Below are positions 12,501 through 25,300 of a DNA stretch of 64,000 bases, piece by piece (within the stretch, counting starts at the first letter, position 1; every line of letters starts with the position of its first letter). The notes beneath the pieces were generated by a model, which saw nothing but the letters and a program-made list of their open reading frames with translations, had not been told where the DNA came from and searched no databases. The stretch comes from Nilaparvata lugens (Eukaryota > Arthropoda > Insecta > Hemiptera > Delphacidae). The stretch is taken from positions 20,920,532-20,984,531 of the forward strand of contig NC_052510.1 in assembly GCF_014356525.2 (NCBI RefSeq). Direction: 5' to 3'. A program made the position numbers and the translations under genes.

Positions 12501-15500
12501 ATATGGAGCAAACTTATAGTAAAATTTTTGAGAAAGAAAAATTCAAGCCTTCAAATCCTGAACCAGTCGTAGTTTTGAAAAAAAGTTGTATTAATGGAAA
12601 AGTGACTCACACTACTTGTAATAATAAGTGTAATGGTAATGTGATCAGAGTGTAGAGACAGTCACGGTCGCGATTTGGTACACCACCTTGATCAACTTGA
12701 GCTCGGAAAATCTGTCAGTGGTTTTATCATGCCTGGCGCAGGATTTGACCCTATTGCTAATAATATAAGAAGTGACACTCATGATTTATCATGTGATGAT
12801 AACGTGGTTGTTATTGGAGGGTCGAATGATGTTTATTTTAATGAGGCGTCGAAATTTTTAAGAAGCTTGATTACTCTTATCCAAGTATTGAATTTTACAA
12901 ATATAATTGTATCCACAATACCAATGAGGCATGATCTACCGGACTGGTCCTGTGTCAACACCGAAATAAGAAAAACAAATAGAAGAATTAAAACGATTTG
13001 TGGGAAATTTGATAACGTAAAGATTATAGATATTTCTGACTTAGGTAGAGAAAACTTCACAAGGCATGGATTACATCTGAATAGAAAGGGAAAAACTTCA
13101 CTGGCTCGAAAATTAAAAGAACAGTTGGAGTGTGGGCATGCTGGCGGGAATGTTATTGAGTTAGGGTATACTAGTAATTCGGAAAACTAGTTTATGGTCC
13201 TGCTTTAGAAGAAGATCAATCAGAAACCCTAAAACCTTTAGACAGACAGGACCTGGAAGCATTACATTCTAACTGTAATGAAGTTAAACGGGCTGTAAAT
13301 TTGATAATGTCTACTAATATTGAATTCAGAATTGGATATTTAAATGTACAAGGCCTTGAGAATAAAAATCTATTAGTCAATGAATATGCGGCAGACAATA
13401 ATTTTGATGTATTATGTATATGTGAGCACTGGTGTAGGAAGACTGAATTGCCTTTTAAACAGTTGGATAATTTTAAATTGATACTCATATGCGTGGGGGG
13501 GGGGTTGCAATCTTTGTGACGGAAGCACTGTCAGGCAAGGCTAAGAAGTTAGAACTTGAGTCAATGTGCCAGGAGCTTGATTTTGAAATAGCTGGTGTTT
13601 GCATAGAGATGAGCAAGGTGGTAATTTTATCTATCTATAGGTCACCTAATGGAGATCCATCAAAATTCTTGGAAAGTTTGGAAGCTCTCTTTTTATTTTA
13701 CGCGACGAGCTATAAGTGGAGAAACTATAAAATTGTAATTGGTGGAGATATAAATGCGCATTTCGATGTAACTGTCAATAATAAGAGGCATGTAGCTGAT
13801 TTCAAGAACCTACTTAGGCAATATAACTTTACAGCACAGAATAATATGCCGACACGAGGGAAAGCTTGTCTTGACAATGTGTTTACAAATGCTTGCATCA
13901 CAGAACTGAATCAGATTTGCAAAGTTATCAAGTGCACTTTCTCTGACCATGACTCTGTATGTCTAATTGTGAAGAATTTTTCTATAGATAAATCAATTAA
14001 TAATACCCAGGCTAGAATTGTTACTTCTAGGCCAATAGAGGTTTTAAAATTGGCCAATTGTAGAGAATCTCTTAGAAATTATGATTGGGTGAGGTTTTTT
14101 AGTAGTATGGAGTTGTCTACAGCAGGTCAGATTTTTGATAATTTTTTTGATAAATTTATGAGTATCCTTGATAGCACTATACCTCAAAGAAAGTGTAAAG
14201 TTAATGGACATTTCAGGAAATACAGAATTAATAAACGTAAGAATGATTGGTACACAACCGAATTGACTAATATGAAAAACAGGATGATGATGCTTTATGA
14301 CTTAAATAAGAAAGTTAACACGGAGGTAACTAGGCTATTATACTTGGATGCTAGAAGTAAGTATAAAACAGCAATTATGAATGCTAAGAAAGCACACACA
14401 ATTGGTCGAATTGAGAAAGCAGCAAACAAATGCAAAATGGCCTGGAAAATAATAGGTTCAGTAAACGGTAGTAAATGCAACGACGTAATTCCAGTATCAC
14501 CTGATGAATTTAATGACTTCTGTGGGATTGCGGTTGATGATATAAATAGTAGGATAATGAAACCTACCGAGACTGCAATGGATATGATGCAGAATTTCAT
14601 CACTGGAGAAGAGAGGCCTACTTTTCAGTTTGCTGAAGTGACCATGGATGATGTCCTGGATGCTCTGAATAGATTAAAATCATCTGACAGTGTTGATATA
14701 TATGGCCTCACAAATAATCTACTTCGGAAATTAGGTGATTGCATAGCATGTCCTTTAGTTTATTGTATAAATAAATGCATAGAGCAAGGCGTTTTTCCTG
14801 ATGCACTAAAACTATCGAGAGTGATACCTGTTTATAAGAAAGGTGACAAGAATTGCCCTTCCAGTTACCGACCAATCTCATTAATTCCCATTTTTTGCCA
14901 AAGTTTTTGAAATTATAATTCATAAGCAAATGTGTGAGTATTTAGAGCAACATAAAATTATATGTAATGAGCAGTTTGGTTTTATTAAGAATAGGTCGAC
15001 CACACAAGCTGTTGATTCACTCATCAATAAAATTCTTGAGGCTTTTGAGGGTAAACGCTTTGTTCAGGCCACCTTCTGTGACCTGAGCAAGGCATTTGAT
15101 TGTATTGACCATTCCGTTCTTCTGGATAAGATGACGGCAATAGGATTTCCCAATAGATTATTAAAATCCTATCTACAAAAGCGAAAACAGATAGTGTGTA
15201 TTAAGGGATCAAGATCCAAGGTATCAGAAGTCAAGTATGGTGTACCACAGGGTTCCGTGCTCGGGCCGCTGCTTTTTATACTAATGCTAAATGACCTACC
15301 AAGCTTCGTAAAGAATCAGACAATATTGTATGCCGATGATACAACTTTTGTAAATGAGAGTAATGACATCCACAAACTTGAAACTTCGTCGGCAACATCT
15401 ATGTCTAAAGCATCGGATTGGTTTAGAGCAAATGGGTTCCTACTGAATGAGAGCAAGACCCAGTCACTGCTTTTTGGTTTGAGGGGAGCTACCTTGTTGA

Positions 15501-16274
15501 ACTCCTCTAAAAGTAGTAAATTTCTTGGTATTTTCCTGGATGAGAAGCTGACTTGGCGGCCACATATTGAATATTTGACTGGTAAACTCTCTAGAGTTAT
15601 ATATCTTTTACACAACTTAAAAGAGCATGTGACCTACATGTATTTGAGATCAGCTTACTTTGCGTTTTTCCATAGTCTGCTATCATATGGAATTATTTTA
15701 TGGGGAAACTGTAGTGATATACGGAGTGTGCTTGTACTCCAAAAGAAAGCTGTTAGAATAATTTCTAGTGCACAATTCCTTGCCCATTGTAGACCTCTGT
15801 TCATGGACATGAAAATAATGACAGTAATAAATGTATATATTTTTAAGGTTATACTGTATACAATTGACAATATATCTCACCTTGAACGTAGGCAGGACAT
15901 ACATGAGCATTTCACTCGGCATCGTGAAATGATAAATGTACCTTTTAATCGACTGACGAAATCAACAAAGAGCTACGAAGTAATTGGGATCAAAAGCTAC
16001 AATAAGCTATCAAGACAGGTGAAAGACTATCCCATCAGCGTTCTTAGACGTAAGCTTCAGGAGTGGCTGGTTGGACATCCCTTTTATGTTATTACTGAGT
16101 TCCTAGCTTTGAATGATGGTTCAATTCATTTCTAAGTTTAATGTATTGCGTATTTTATTATTGTAAAGTTCTGTTATTTATTGTTTACATTTTATATGTA
16201 TATGTTGTATGTGTATGCAAATAACGATTGTGACGTTGTCTATTGCTTTTTTTCAAAGTTTAATGACAATAAAA

Positions 16275-16310
<36 letters not shown>

Positions 16311-19300
16311 CTCCGCTTCGCGTCACGTGATAACTTTTTGCGCGAGCGATAAAGTCGCGCATTACGCTCTTAATACATAAATAGCTAGTTTGAATCCCTG
16401 CATCTGCACGTACAACTTTCACTTAGGTGAGTGGAATAGCCTTCCTGTAGTGAATTTTCGTAACCCCTGAAGAACATTTTTAAACGCTCTGTATTTGTTT
16501 TTATAATATTCTCAATCAAGTTGCTGATGCCAAAAACTCATTATGGCCAAAATTAGAATCAACTGGATAACACTTTGTAGCACACAATATAGCCGACCAT
16601 ATTTTAATTCCGGGTTGTTCTATTGGATTAATTTTAATTTTTTAAAATGTTGTTTGTTTCAATAATTTTCGGTTGAATTTAATAGAGAAATTAATGAAAA
16701 ATGCTGACCTGATGACCCTTGACTACCATTTCCTGTAGTTTTTCATAGCAAACGTTGTCCATCTCCATCATCTGAGCAAGGGGTTTGGTGGGTTTGATGC
16801 CGATGAAGGTCTGCTCCAGTGGCACCGGACGGAATCGCGAGTCGAAGAAGAACAGGCCGACGTGAGGGTTCACCCTCAGAAACCTGGCCACGTCCAAATA
16901 GTTGGGCAGCGTGGCTGACAGACCAACAATGCGGATCATACTCTGTGAAGATTCCACCTGCAATATACAACACACATTGAGTCAATGTGCCAGGAGCTTG
17001 ATTTTGAAATAGCTGGTGTTTGCATAGAGATGAGTAAGGTGGTAATTTTATCTATCTATAGGTCACCTAATGGAGATCCATCAAAATTCTTGGAAAGTTT
17101 GGAAGCTCTCTTTTTATTTTACGCGACGAGCTATAAGTGGAGAAACTATAAAATTGTAATTGGTGGAGATATAAATGCGCATTTCGATGTAACTGTCAAT
17201 AATAAGAGGCATGTAGCTGATTTCAAGAACCTACTTAGGCAATATAACTTTACAGCACAGAATAATATGCCGACACGAGGGAAAGCTTGTCTTGACAATG
17301 TGTTTACAAATGCTTGCATCACAGAACTGAATCAGATTTGCAAAGTTATCAAGTGCACTTTCTCTGACCATGACTCTGTATGTCTAATTGTGAAGAATTT
17401 TTCTATAGATAAATCAATTAATAATACCCAGGCTAGAATTGTTACTTCTAGGCCAATAGAGGTTTTAAAATTGGCCAATTGTAGAGAATCTCTTAGAAAT
17501 TATGATTGGGTGAGGTTTTTTAGTAGTATGGAGTTGTCTACAGCAGGTCAGATTTTTGATAATTTTTTTGATAAATTTATGAGTATCCTTGATAGCACTA
17601 TACCTCAAAGAAAGTGTAAAGTTAATGGACATTTCAGGAAATACAGAATTAATAAACGTAAGAATGATTGGTACACAACCGAATTGACTAATATGAAAAA
17701 CAGGATGATGATGCTTTATGACTTAAATAAGAAAGTTAACACGGAGGTAACTAGGCTATTATACTTGGATGCTAGAAGTAAGTATAAAACAGCAATTATG
17801 AATGCTAAGAAAGCACACACAATTGGTCGAATTGAGAAAGCAGCAAACAAATGCAAAATGGCCTGGAAAATAATAGGTTCAGTAAACGGTAGTAAATGCA
17901 ACGACGTAATTCCAGTATCACCTGATGAATTTAATGACTTCTGTGGGATTGCGGTTGATGATATAAATAGTAGGATAATGAAACCTACCGAGACTGCAAT
18001 GGATATGATGCAGAATTTCATCACTGGAGAAGAGAGGCCTACTTTTCAGTTTTCTGAAGTGACCATGGATGATGTCCTGGATGCTCTGAATAGATTAAAA
18101 TCATCTGACAGTGTTGATATATATGGCCTCACAAATAATCTACTTCGGAAATTAGGTGATTGCATAGCATGTCCTTTAGTTTATTGTATAAATAAATGCA
18201 TAGAGCAAGGCGTTTTTCCTGATGCACTAAAACTATCGAGAGTGATACCTGTTTATAAGAAAGGTGACAAGAATTGCCCTTCCAGTTACCGACCAATCTC
18301 ATTAATTCCCATTCTTGCCAAAGTTTTTGAAATTATAATTCATAAGCAAATGTGTGAGTATTTAGAGCAACATAAAATTATATGTAATGAGCAGTTTGGT
18401 TTTATTAAGAATAGGTCGACCACACAAGCTGTTGATTCACTCATCAATAAAATTCTTGAGGCTTTTGAGGGTAAACGCTTTGTTCAGGCCACCTTCTGTG
18501 ACCTGAGCAAGGCATTTGATTGTATTGACCATTCCGTTTTTCTGGATAAGATGACGGCAATAGGATTTCCCAATAGATTATTAAAATCCTATCTACGAAA
18601 GCGAAAACAGATAGTGTGTATTAAGGGATCAAGATCCAAGGTATCAGAAGTCAAGTATGGTGTACCACAGGGTTCCGTGCTCGGGCCGCTGCTTTTTATA
18701 CTAATGCTAAATGACCTACCAAGCTTCGTAAAGAATCAGACAATATTGTATGCCGATGATACAACTTTTGTAAATGAGAGTAATGACATCCACAAACTTG
18801 AAACTTCGTCGGCAACATCTATGTCTAAAGCATCGGATTGGTTTAGAGCAAATGGGTTCCTACTGAATGAGAGCAAGACCCAGTCACTGCTTTTTGGTTT
18901 GAGGGGAGCTACCTTGTTGAACTCCTCTAAAAGTAGTAAATTTCTTGGTATTTTCCTGGATGAGAAGCTGACTTGGCGGCCACATATTGAATATTTGACT
19001 GGTAAACTCTCTAGAGTTATATATCTTTTACACAACTTAAAAGAGCATGTGACCTACATGTATTTGAGATCAGCTTACTTTGCGTTTTTCCATAGTCTGC
19101 TATCATATAGAATTATTTTATGGGGAAACTGTAGTGATATACGGAGTGTGCTTGTACTCCAAAAGAAAGCTGTTAGAATAATTTCTAGTGCACAATTCCT
19201 TGCCCATTGTAGACCTCTGTTCATGGACATGAAAATAATGACAGTAATAAATGTATATATTTTTAAGGTTATACTGTATACAATTGACAATATATCTCAC

Positions 19301-22300
19301 CTTGAACGTAGGCAGGACATACATGAGCATTTCACTCGGCATCGTGAAATGATAAATGTACCTTTTAACCGACTGACGAAATCAACAAAGAGCTACGAAG
19401 TAATTGGGATCAAAAGCTACAATAAGCTATCAAGACAGGTGAAAGACTATCCCATCAGCGTTCTTAGACGTAAGCTTCAGGAGTGGCTGGTTGGACATCC
19501 CTTTTATGTTATTACTGAGTTCCTAGCTTTGAATGATGGTTCAATTCATTTCTAAGTTAAATGTATTGCGTATTTTATTATTGTAAAGTTCTGTTATTTA
19601 TTGTTTACATTTTATATGTATATGTTGTATGTGTATGCAAATAACGATTGTGACGTTGTCTATTGCTTTTTTCAAAGTTTAATGACAATAAAATATTATT
19701 ATTATTATTATTATTATTATCTCCGCTTCGCGTCACGTGATAACTTTTTGCGCGAGCGATAAAGTCGCGCATTACGCTCTTAATACATAAATAGCTAGTT
19801 TGAATCCCTGCATCTGCACGTACAACTTTCACTTAGGTGAGTGGAATAGCCTTCCTGTAGTGAATTTTCGTAACCCCTGAAGAACATTTTTAAACGCTCT
19901 GTATTTGTTTTTATAATATTCTCAATCAAGTTGCTGATGCCAAAAACTCATTATGGCCAAAATTAGAATCAACTGGATAACACTTTGTAGCACACAATAT
20001 AGCCGACCATATTTTAATTCCGGGTTGTTCTATTGGATTAATTTTAATTTTTTAAAATGTTGTTTGTTTCAATAATTTTCGGTTGAATTTAATAGAGAAA
20101 TTAATGAAAAATGCTGACCTGATGACCCTTGACTACCATTTCCTGTAGTTTTTCATAGCAAACGTTGTCCATCTCCATCATCTGAGCAAGGGGTTTGGTG
20201 GGTTTGATGCCGATGAAGGTCTGCTCCAGTGGCACCGGACGGAATCGCGAGTCGAAGAAGAACAGGCCGACGTGAGGGTTCACCCTCAGAAACCTGGCCA
20301 CGTCCAAATAGTTGGGCAGCGTGGCTGACAGACCAACAATGCGGATCATACTCTGTGAAGATTCCACCTGCAATATACAACACACATTTATGATGTTCAT
20401 CAAACGGAGGATATATCATTGAGATAATTGAGAGAGAGAAAAGTGGAGAGTCATAAACTCAAAGAGGCGAGTTGCAGGATTCAAAAAATGAAATAGTTGA
20501 AAATTCATAATCTATGAAATAAGCTAAGTTTTTGAACATTGTGAGTAGGCTACTAAAGATACATTTATAAACAGAACAAACCTTGGAAACGATGCATCGT
20601 TATGTTTTTCTTTGTTTTATTAACACAAAACTCAAGTTTCTATGCTCATGGTATCATTATTAGTACATTAGCCTAGTTTTCCCTCCAATTTCATAAAACT
20701 ATATTATGATTATATCTTTTGTACTACAAATGAATAAATAAATAAAAAATGAATGGTTTATTTTGGAACGAGTAAAACTTTATAGAAAAGAAGTCAGCGC
20801 AGTTTTTCAATATTTAATTGAAGATAATGTTATACAATAACTCTGAAAAAGTGTTGATTTAATTTCAAAAACAATGTTCCTGAATCAATTGAATAGTTGT
20901 TTTGCATCCAAGACTTCGATACATATAATTAATTTGAGTTTTCCTTATACTCTACTTCCTCTAATTATAACATAATAGAACCAAAATTGCAATTGCTTTT
21001 CGACAAAACCACATGTAATATAATGGCAAGAAGTATAGTAGAATCATCTCGCATGTACAGAGCAGTGGATGGATACCATTTTCAAATCTACTGAAAATAA
21101 TATAGGAATTGAAAATATTCTTTTTAATTTTATGCATTACATTAACCAATAATCTCAATCTTAAACTTATTTTTAATAACAAAATTACAAAAAGTAACAT
21201 TACTCATAATATCGGGGACCAAGCTTCGCTCTGGAGTACAAAAGAATAGAACATTTATTACGAAAGAAGAAATTATAATAATACTCATAGTTCATACAGA
21301 AATTTTCTATCATTCTAATCACAGTAAATTGAGATTAATTCCCAGAGGAATGCAAAAATTTCACTCACAAAAGCCGGTTAAATTTTAATACTGATTAATT
21401 TCACGTGAACTAAAACAGAGAAGACCATTTCAAGAAGATGGATTTACTGGAATTAAAAATAACCCGGCTTTTTTGCAACCGGCACTAAGTACTTGATTGT
21501 ATGATTACAAAAGTTCAACAGCTGAGTCATAATTTTTACACAGTCCCACACACATGAACTCGCTCACTCACTTCCATCATCAACAGACGACGATATAATT
21601 ATTATCAGCTGTTTTTCCAAGGATGAATAATAATTATCCTTTCAATGTCCTTCAGCGAGTTTTCGCAGGGATGAGCCCGAGTGTAATCGAATTTTTATAT
21701 TACAAACCTACTATGTTATGAATTTCGTGAGAATCGTTAGAGCCGTTTTAGAGAGTCGGTGAAATACAAACATATAAACAGAAGTTGCTCGTTTAATAGT
21801 ATAGGATGGAAGCTTTTTCGAGCATGACCGCATAATGAGAGTACCGAATCCTATTATATTAAGCGAGCAATTTCTGTATATCTGTTTATATTTTTCTATT
21901 TTTATATCTGGTTATCTGGCTATCTGGTTATATGGTTATTTATGTTCAACGGATCTCGAAAACGGCTCTAACGATTTTCACGAAATTTGGAATATAGTAG
22001 GTTTATGATATCAAAATTCGATTGCACTAGGTCTCATTCCTAAGAAAACTCACTGAAGGACATGAAAAGGATAATTCATCCTTGGAAAAACAGATGATGA
22101 TTTCGTCGTCTGTCGATAACAGAAGATTCGTGTGCCTGTGTGGGAGATCAGCTGTGTAATCAATTAGCTTACCGCATCTCGCGAGAAATCTAGAAATTTT
22201 AATTGACTCGATCAAAATACAGTAATCTGATTTGTTGACATGAGATGGTATATATCATAATATTCAAAGTTAATCATTATTTTACAGTTCTAAGTGATTA

Positions 22301-25300
22301 GTTAGTGTTATTTTGTTATTCAATAATTTGGTATGTAAACAATCTAAATTAGAACTTTTATGTTTCCAAACATTTGGACTGAAAATTTCACCTGAATTCA
22401 AGTGTATGGAACATAACCTACGTTTTGGAATATTTATAGTGTATAAATCAAAATTAGGGGAACAAAAAGTTTTGGGCTGTGCCTGTTAGTCCTTCCCCAA
22501 TAATTTTAGAGAATTGAGTTCTTTTTATCAATAAATAAATAACGAGCAAAGCTCGGTGCCCCAATATCAACATATAAATTATGAATTACACATGTTACTG
22601 AAAAAATACAGATTTCAACTTAATGCATAATAGTGGAGGGGATTTGATAGAAATCAATATTGCATAAACAGATTTGAAATTGTCTATAAAGTGACATATC
22701 TTTCAAAATTAAAGTCTCTCACCTGACGTAAGGTTCTAGCAACTAAAGCTTCAACTACAGGTCCTCTGTCTCCATGTAAAAGGTGAACCTCATCAATGAT
22801 AAGAAGTTTAACAAGGCTTGTCAAGGCAATATCACCTGCAAAAATAGATACAAGGAAAACGAATAAGTGATATCTTCAATAAGAAAATTGCATGTTGAAA
22901 TTGCTGAAATAAAAATCCTACGTTGAATTCAAAAAATTCTATGTGGAATTAAGCACTCACTTATAGGAATCTACTTGGATACGTAGTATCTACTTGTGTA
23001 GGCCAGGTTGAACCGATAGTCACTGCTATAATTATTGCTATAGTATTAGTAAGCTATTAACCAAACTAGAAAATATAGGAATTCGTGGAATCTGCTTGGG
23101 TTTGTTTAAAAGCTATTTGCACGATCTCAGATCATCCACTCTAACAGCCATAATATCACAGACCACAGACATTTAATGGAGTATGGAGTCCCTCAGGGGA
23201 CTGTCTTATCTCCAATTCTCTTTTTAATATAAATGAATGATTTACTATGCCTTGATATAGACAAGGGATGTGTGCTCTCTTTTGCAGACGACACAACCTT
23301 AACATTCACAGGCTCAACCTGGAACGAGGTGATTGGGAGTGCTGAGAATAGGCTAAGGAATGTTCGATCTTGGTTGTCTGACCATTTGCTGACATTGAAT
23401 GAGAAAAAGAGTTTTTTTATGAAATTCTACCCCAGTACCAGATCACTGAATTCCAACTTGTATGTAAGAATACATAGAGAGAACTGTCCCATAATGTTCC
23501 CACAACAATGCAACTGTCCAGCTCTAGAGAGGGTACAGAAAGTGAGGTATCTAGGGATAACATTGGATCCTCATTTAAGGTGGAAACACTATATCAATGA
23601 TAAATGCCGAAAGCTGAAAAATATAATTCATAAATTCTATAATATTAATAAATTAAATAATAAAAATATAATAAGATTGATATATTTTGCCTATGCGCAG
23701 TCCGTGCTCCAATATGGAATCTTGATTTAGGGTGGGGCTATCAACTGTCATTTCAATAGAATGTTTATTGTCCAAAAACTTATACTTAGAGCTGCCTTGG
23801 GTAAGCCTTGGCTGTATCCCAGTGCCAAGCTTTTCCAAGAAATGAGCCTTCTCACTCTAAAACAGCTTTATGTCAAGAGCTTAATCCTATTAATAAATAA
23901 GAATTCAGAATCATTTACCACCCACCCAAATCCATACAATATCCGAAGCGTAAGAGTAGAATGTCCCCGAACTGATCTATCCATTTGCAGAAAACAATAT
24001 ATGTATAATTGTAATAGAATTTTTAATAGTATTCCACAACATTTCATCACATACAGGCCGGTTGGGCATGTTAAAAAACGTATAGAAAATTGGATCCGCA
24101 CCGATCTAAACTCTGTCATGTCTCTTGACAACTGAGCTCAGTTATTAACTGTCTCTCTTATTAACTGAGCTCAGCACTTGACTTTTTCTATTCCCATTAA
24201 TTGTATCTTCATGCTTTTATATCAAGTCTTCTCCTTCCGCACAACTTCATATCTTCTTTCGTACTACCACATTATTATATCAAATATTTGAGTTTTACAT
24301 TGTTATACTATGGAAATCTTCGAGTATATCTTCAATCTAGGAATGCTTTTTTGCTAAAAATGTATGTTAAAAATCTTCAACACTCGGCCTCTGCGCACAG
24401 GTGTTTCTACCTTGCAGGGACCCTCTCCTTATATATTATATAATTACTAATTATAATACCTACTGTATATATAACTATTAAGTGATGTTTATACTTTAAG
24501 TTTTAAACTGTGTAATTATCATTAAGGATAAATAAATTTGAATTTGAAGTAGGTGTTTCATTCCACATCAAAAGTATTTTTAATTCAACGTTAATTTAAT
24601 AGTGGAGAAGAATAGATATCCAACACAGTAAAAATTCTAGTTAGCTGGTTTGATGCCTGGTGATTTGTGATCTTACAACAAAAATCTTATACTAACTTTC
24701 TGATATTGTATGTTTTTATTAAATATGTGGAGCAGTCCAAATGTACTAGCATTGTGTTAAATAAATTATCTACATAATTATTATCTTCAATATTTTATAG
24801 TTATGATCAATTATTGTATCATTCCATTTTGATTATGTCCTTTAAAGTCACTTCCGGTGATTCTAACCCACCTGGAACTGTGGATCCATTCATTTCATGT
24901 CTATGACCAATTTACAAGATTAGAACTCATAAGGGTTACTTTTTAGATTTGAACGATAGTTTCGTGGGGTCCAAGTCTATTGGGCTTCTCAGTAGACGGA
25001 TGGGTTGACTTATGACATTTCAATGATCTTCATCAATGGAAAAATGAAAAACTCATTCATGAAGTTCTATCCTTTAAAGAGTAAGGCATCATCCTGAGCA
25101 GATAAAATTGTGAAACATTCAATGAAGCTAATGATAAAATAAATTTATAATTTGATGTAAATTACCACTTCCTTTGCGAGTGACAACATCCCATTTTTCA
25201 GGTGTGGTGACCAGCATTTGCGTTTGTAGAATCTCAGTTTTGGTGAGCTGCATGTCACCAGTCAGCTCCCTCACGTTGACGCCCAGAGCTGTCAGCTTAC

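Larger units (their letters stand above)
11405..16310 (+). mobile_element. LINE A: FLYWCH/C48/SGNH + APE-RT non-LTR retrotransposon
   Basis: A non-LTR retrotransposon in sense orientation opposite to ASCC3, inside the intron after exon 12. It has ORF1 (11405-12655), an SGNH hydrolase frame (12645-13190), and an endonuclease-RT frame (13301-16135) broken by two frameshifts. The 3' end has AATAAA at about 16268 and an (ATT)n tail at 16274-16310. Protein features (APE-type endonuclease, YADD RT, esterase in the ORF1 region) place it in the CR1/jockey group. The 5' end lies somewhere between about 10.4 and 11.4 kb. Its 3' half is duplicated at 16979-19720. Confidence 0.9.
13558..20388. repeat. 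3.4-kb tandem duplication (LINE 3' half + ASCC3 exon 12)
   Basis: Unit A is 13558-16978 and unit B 16979-20388. The junction at 16977-16981 joins the intron sequence that follows exon 12 (CACACATT) to mid-endonuclease LINE sequence (TTGAGTCAATG), with a 2-base TT overlap. I count fewer than a dozen differences, plus (ATT)n length variation. They include an extra T near 14890 in unit A only. The roughly 650 bp around the exon look identical. Confidence 0.93.

Noticed and set aside
16240..16422. Frame with a poly-Asn run, and its twin at 19605-19832
   Set aside because: Reverse reading of the (ATT)n LINE tail.
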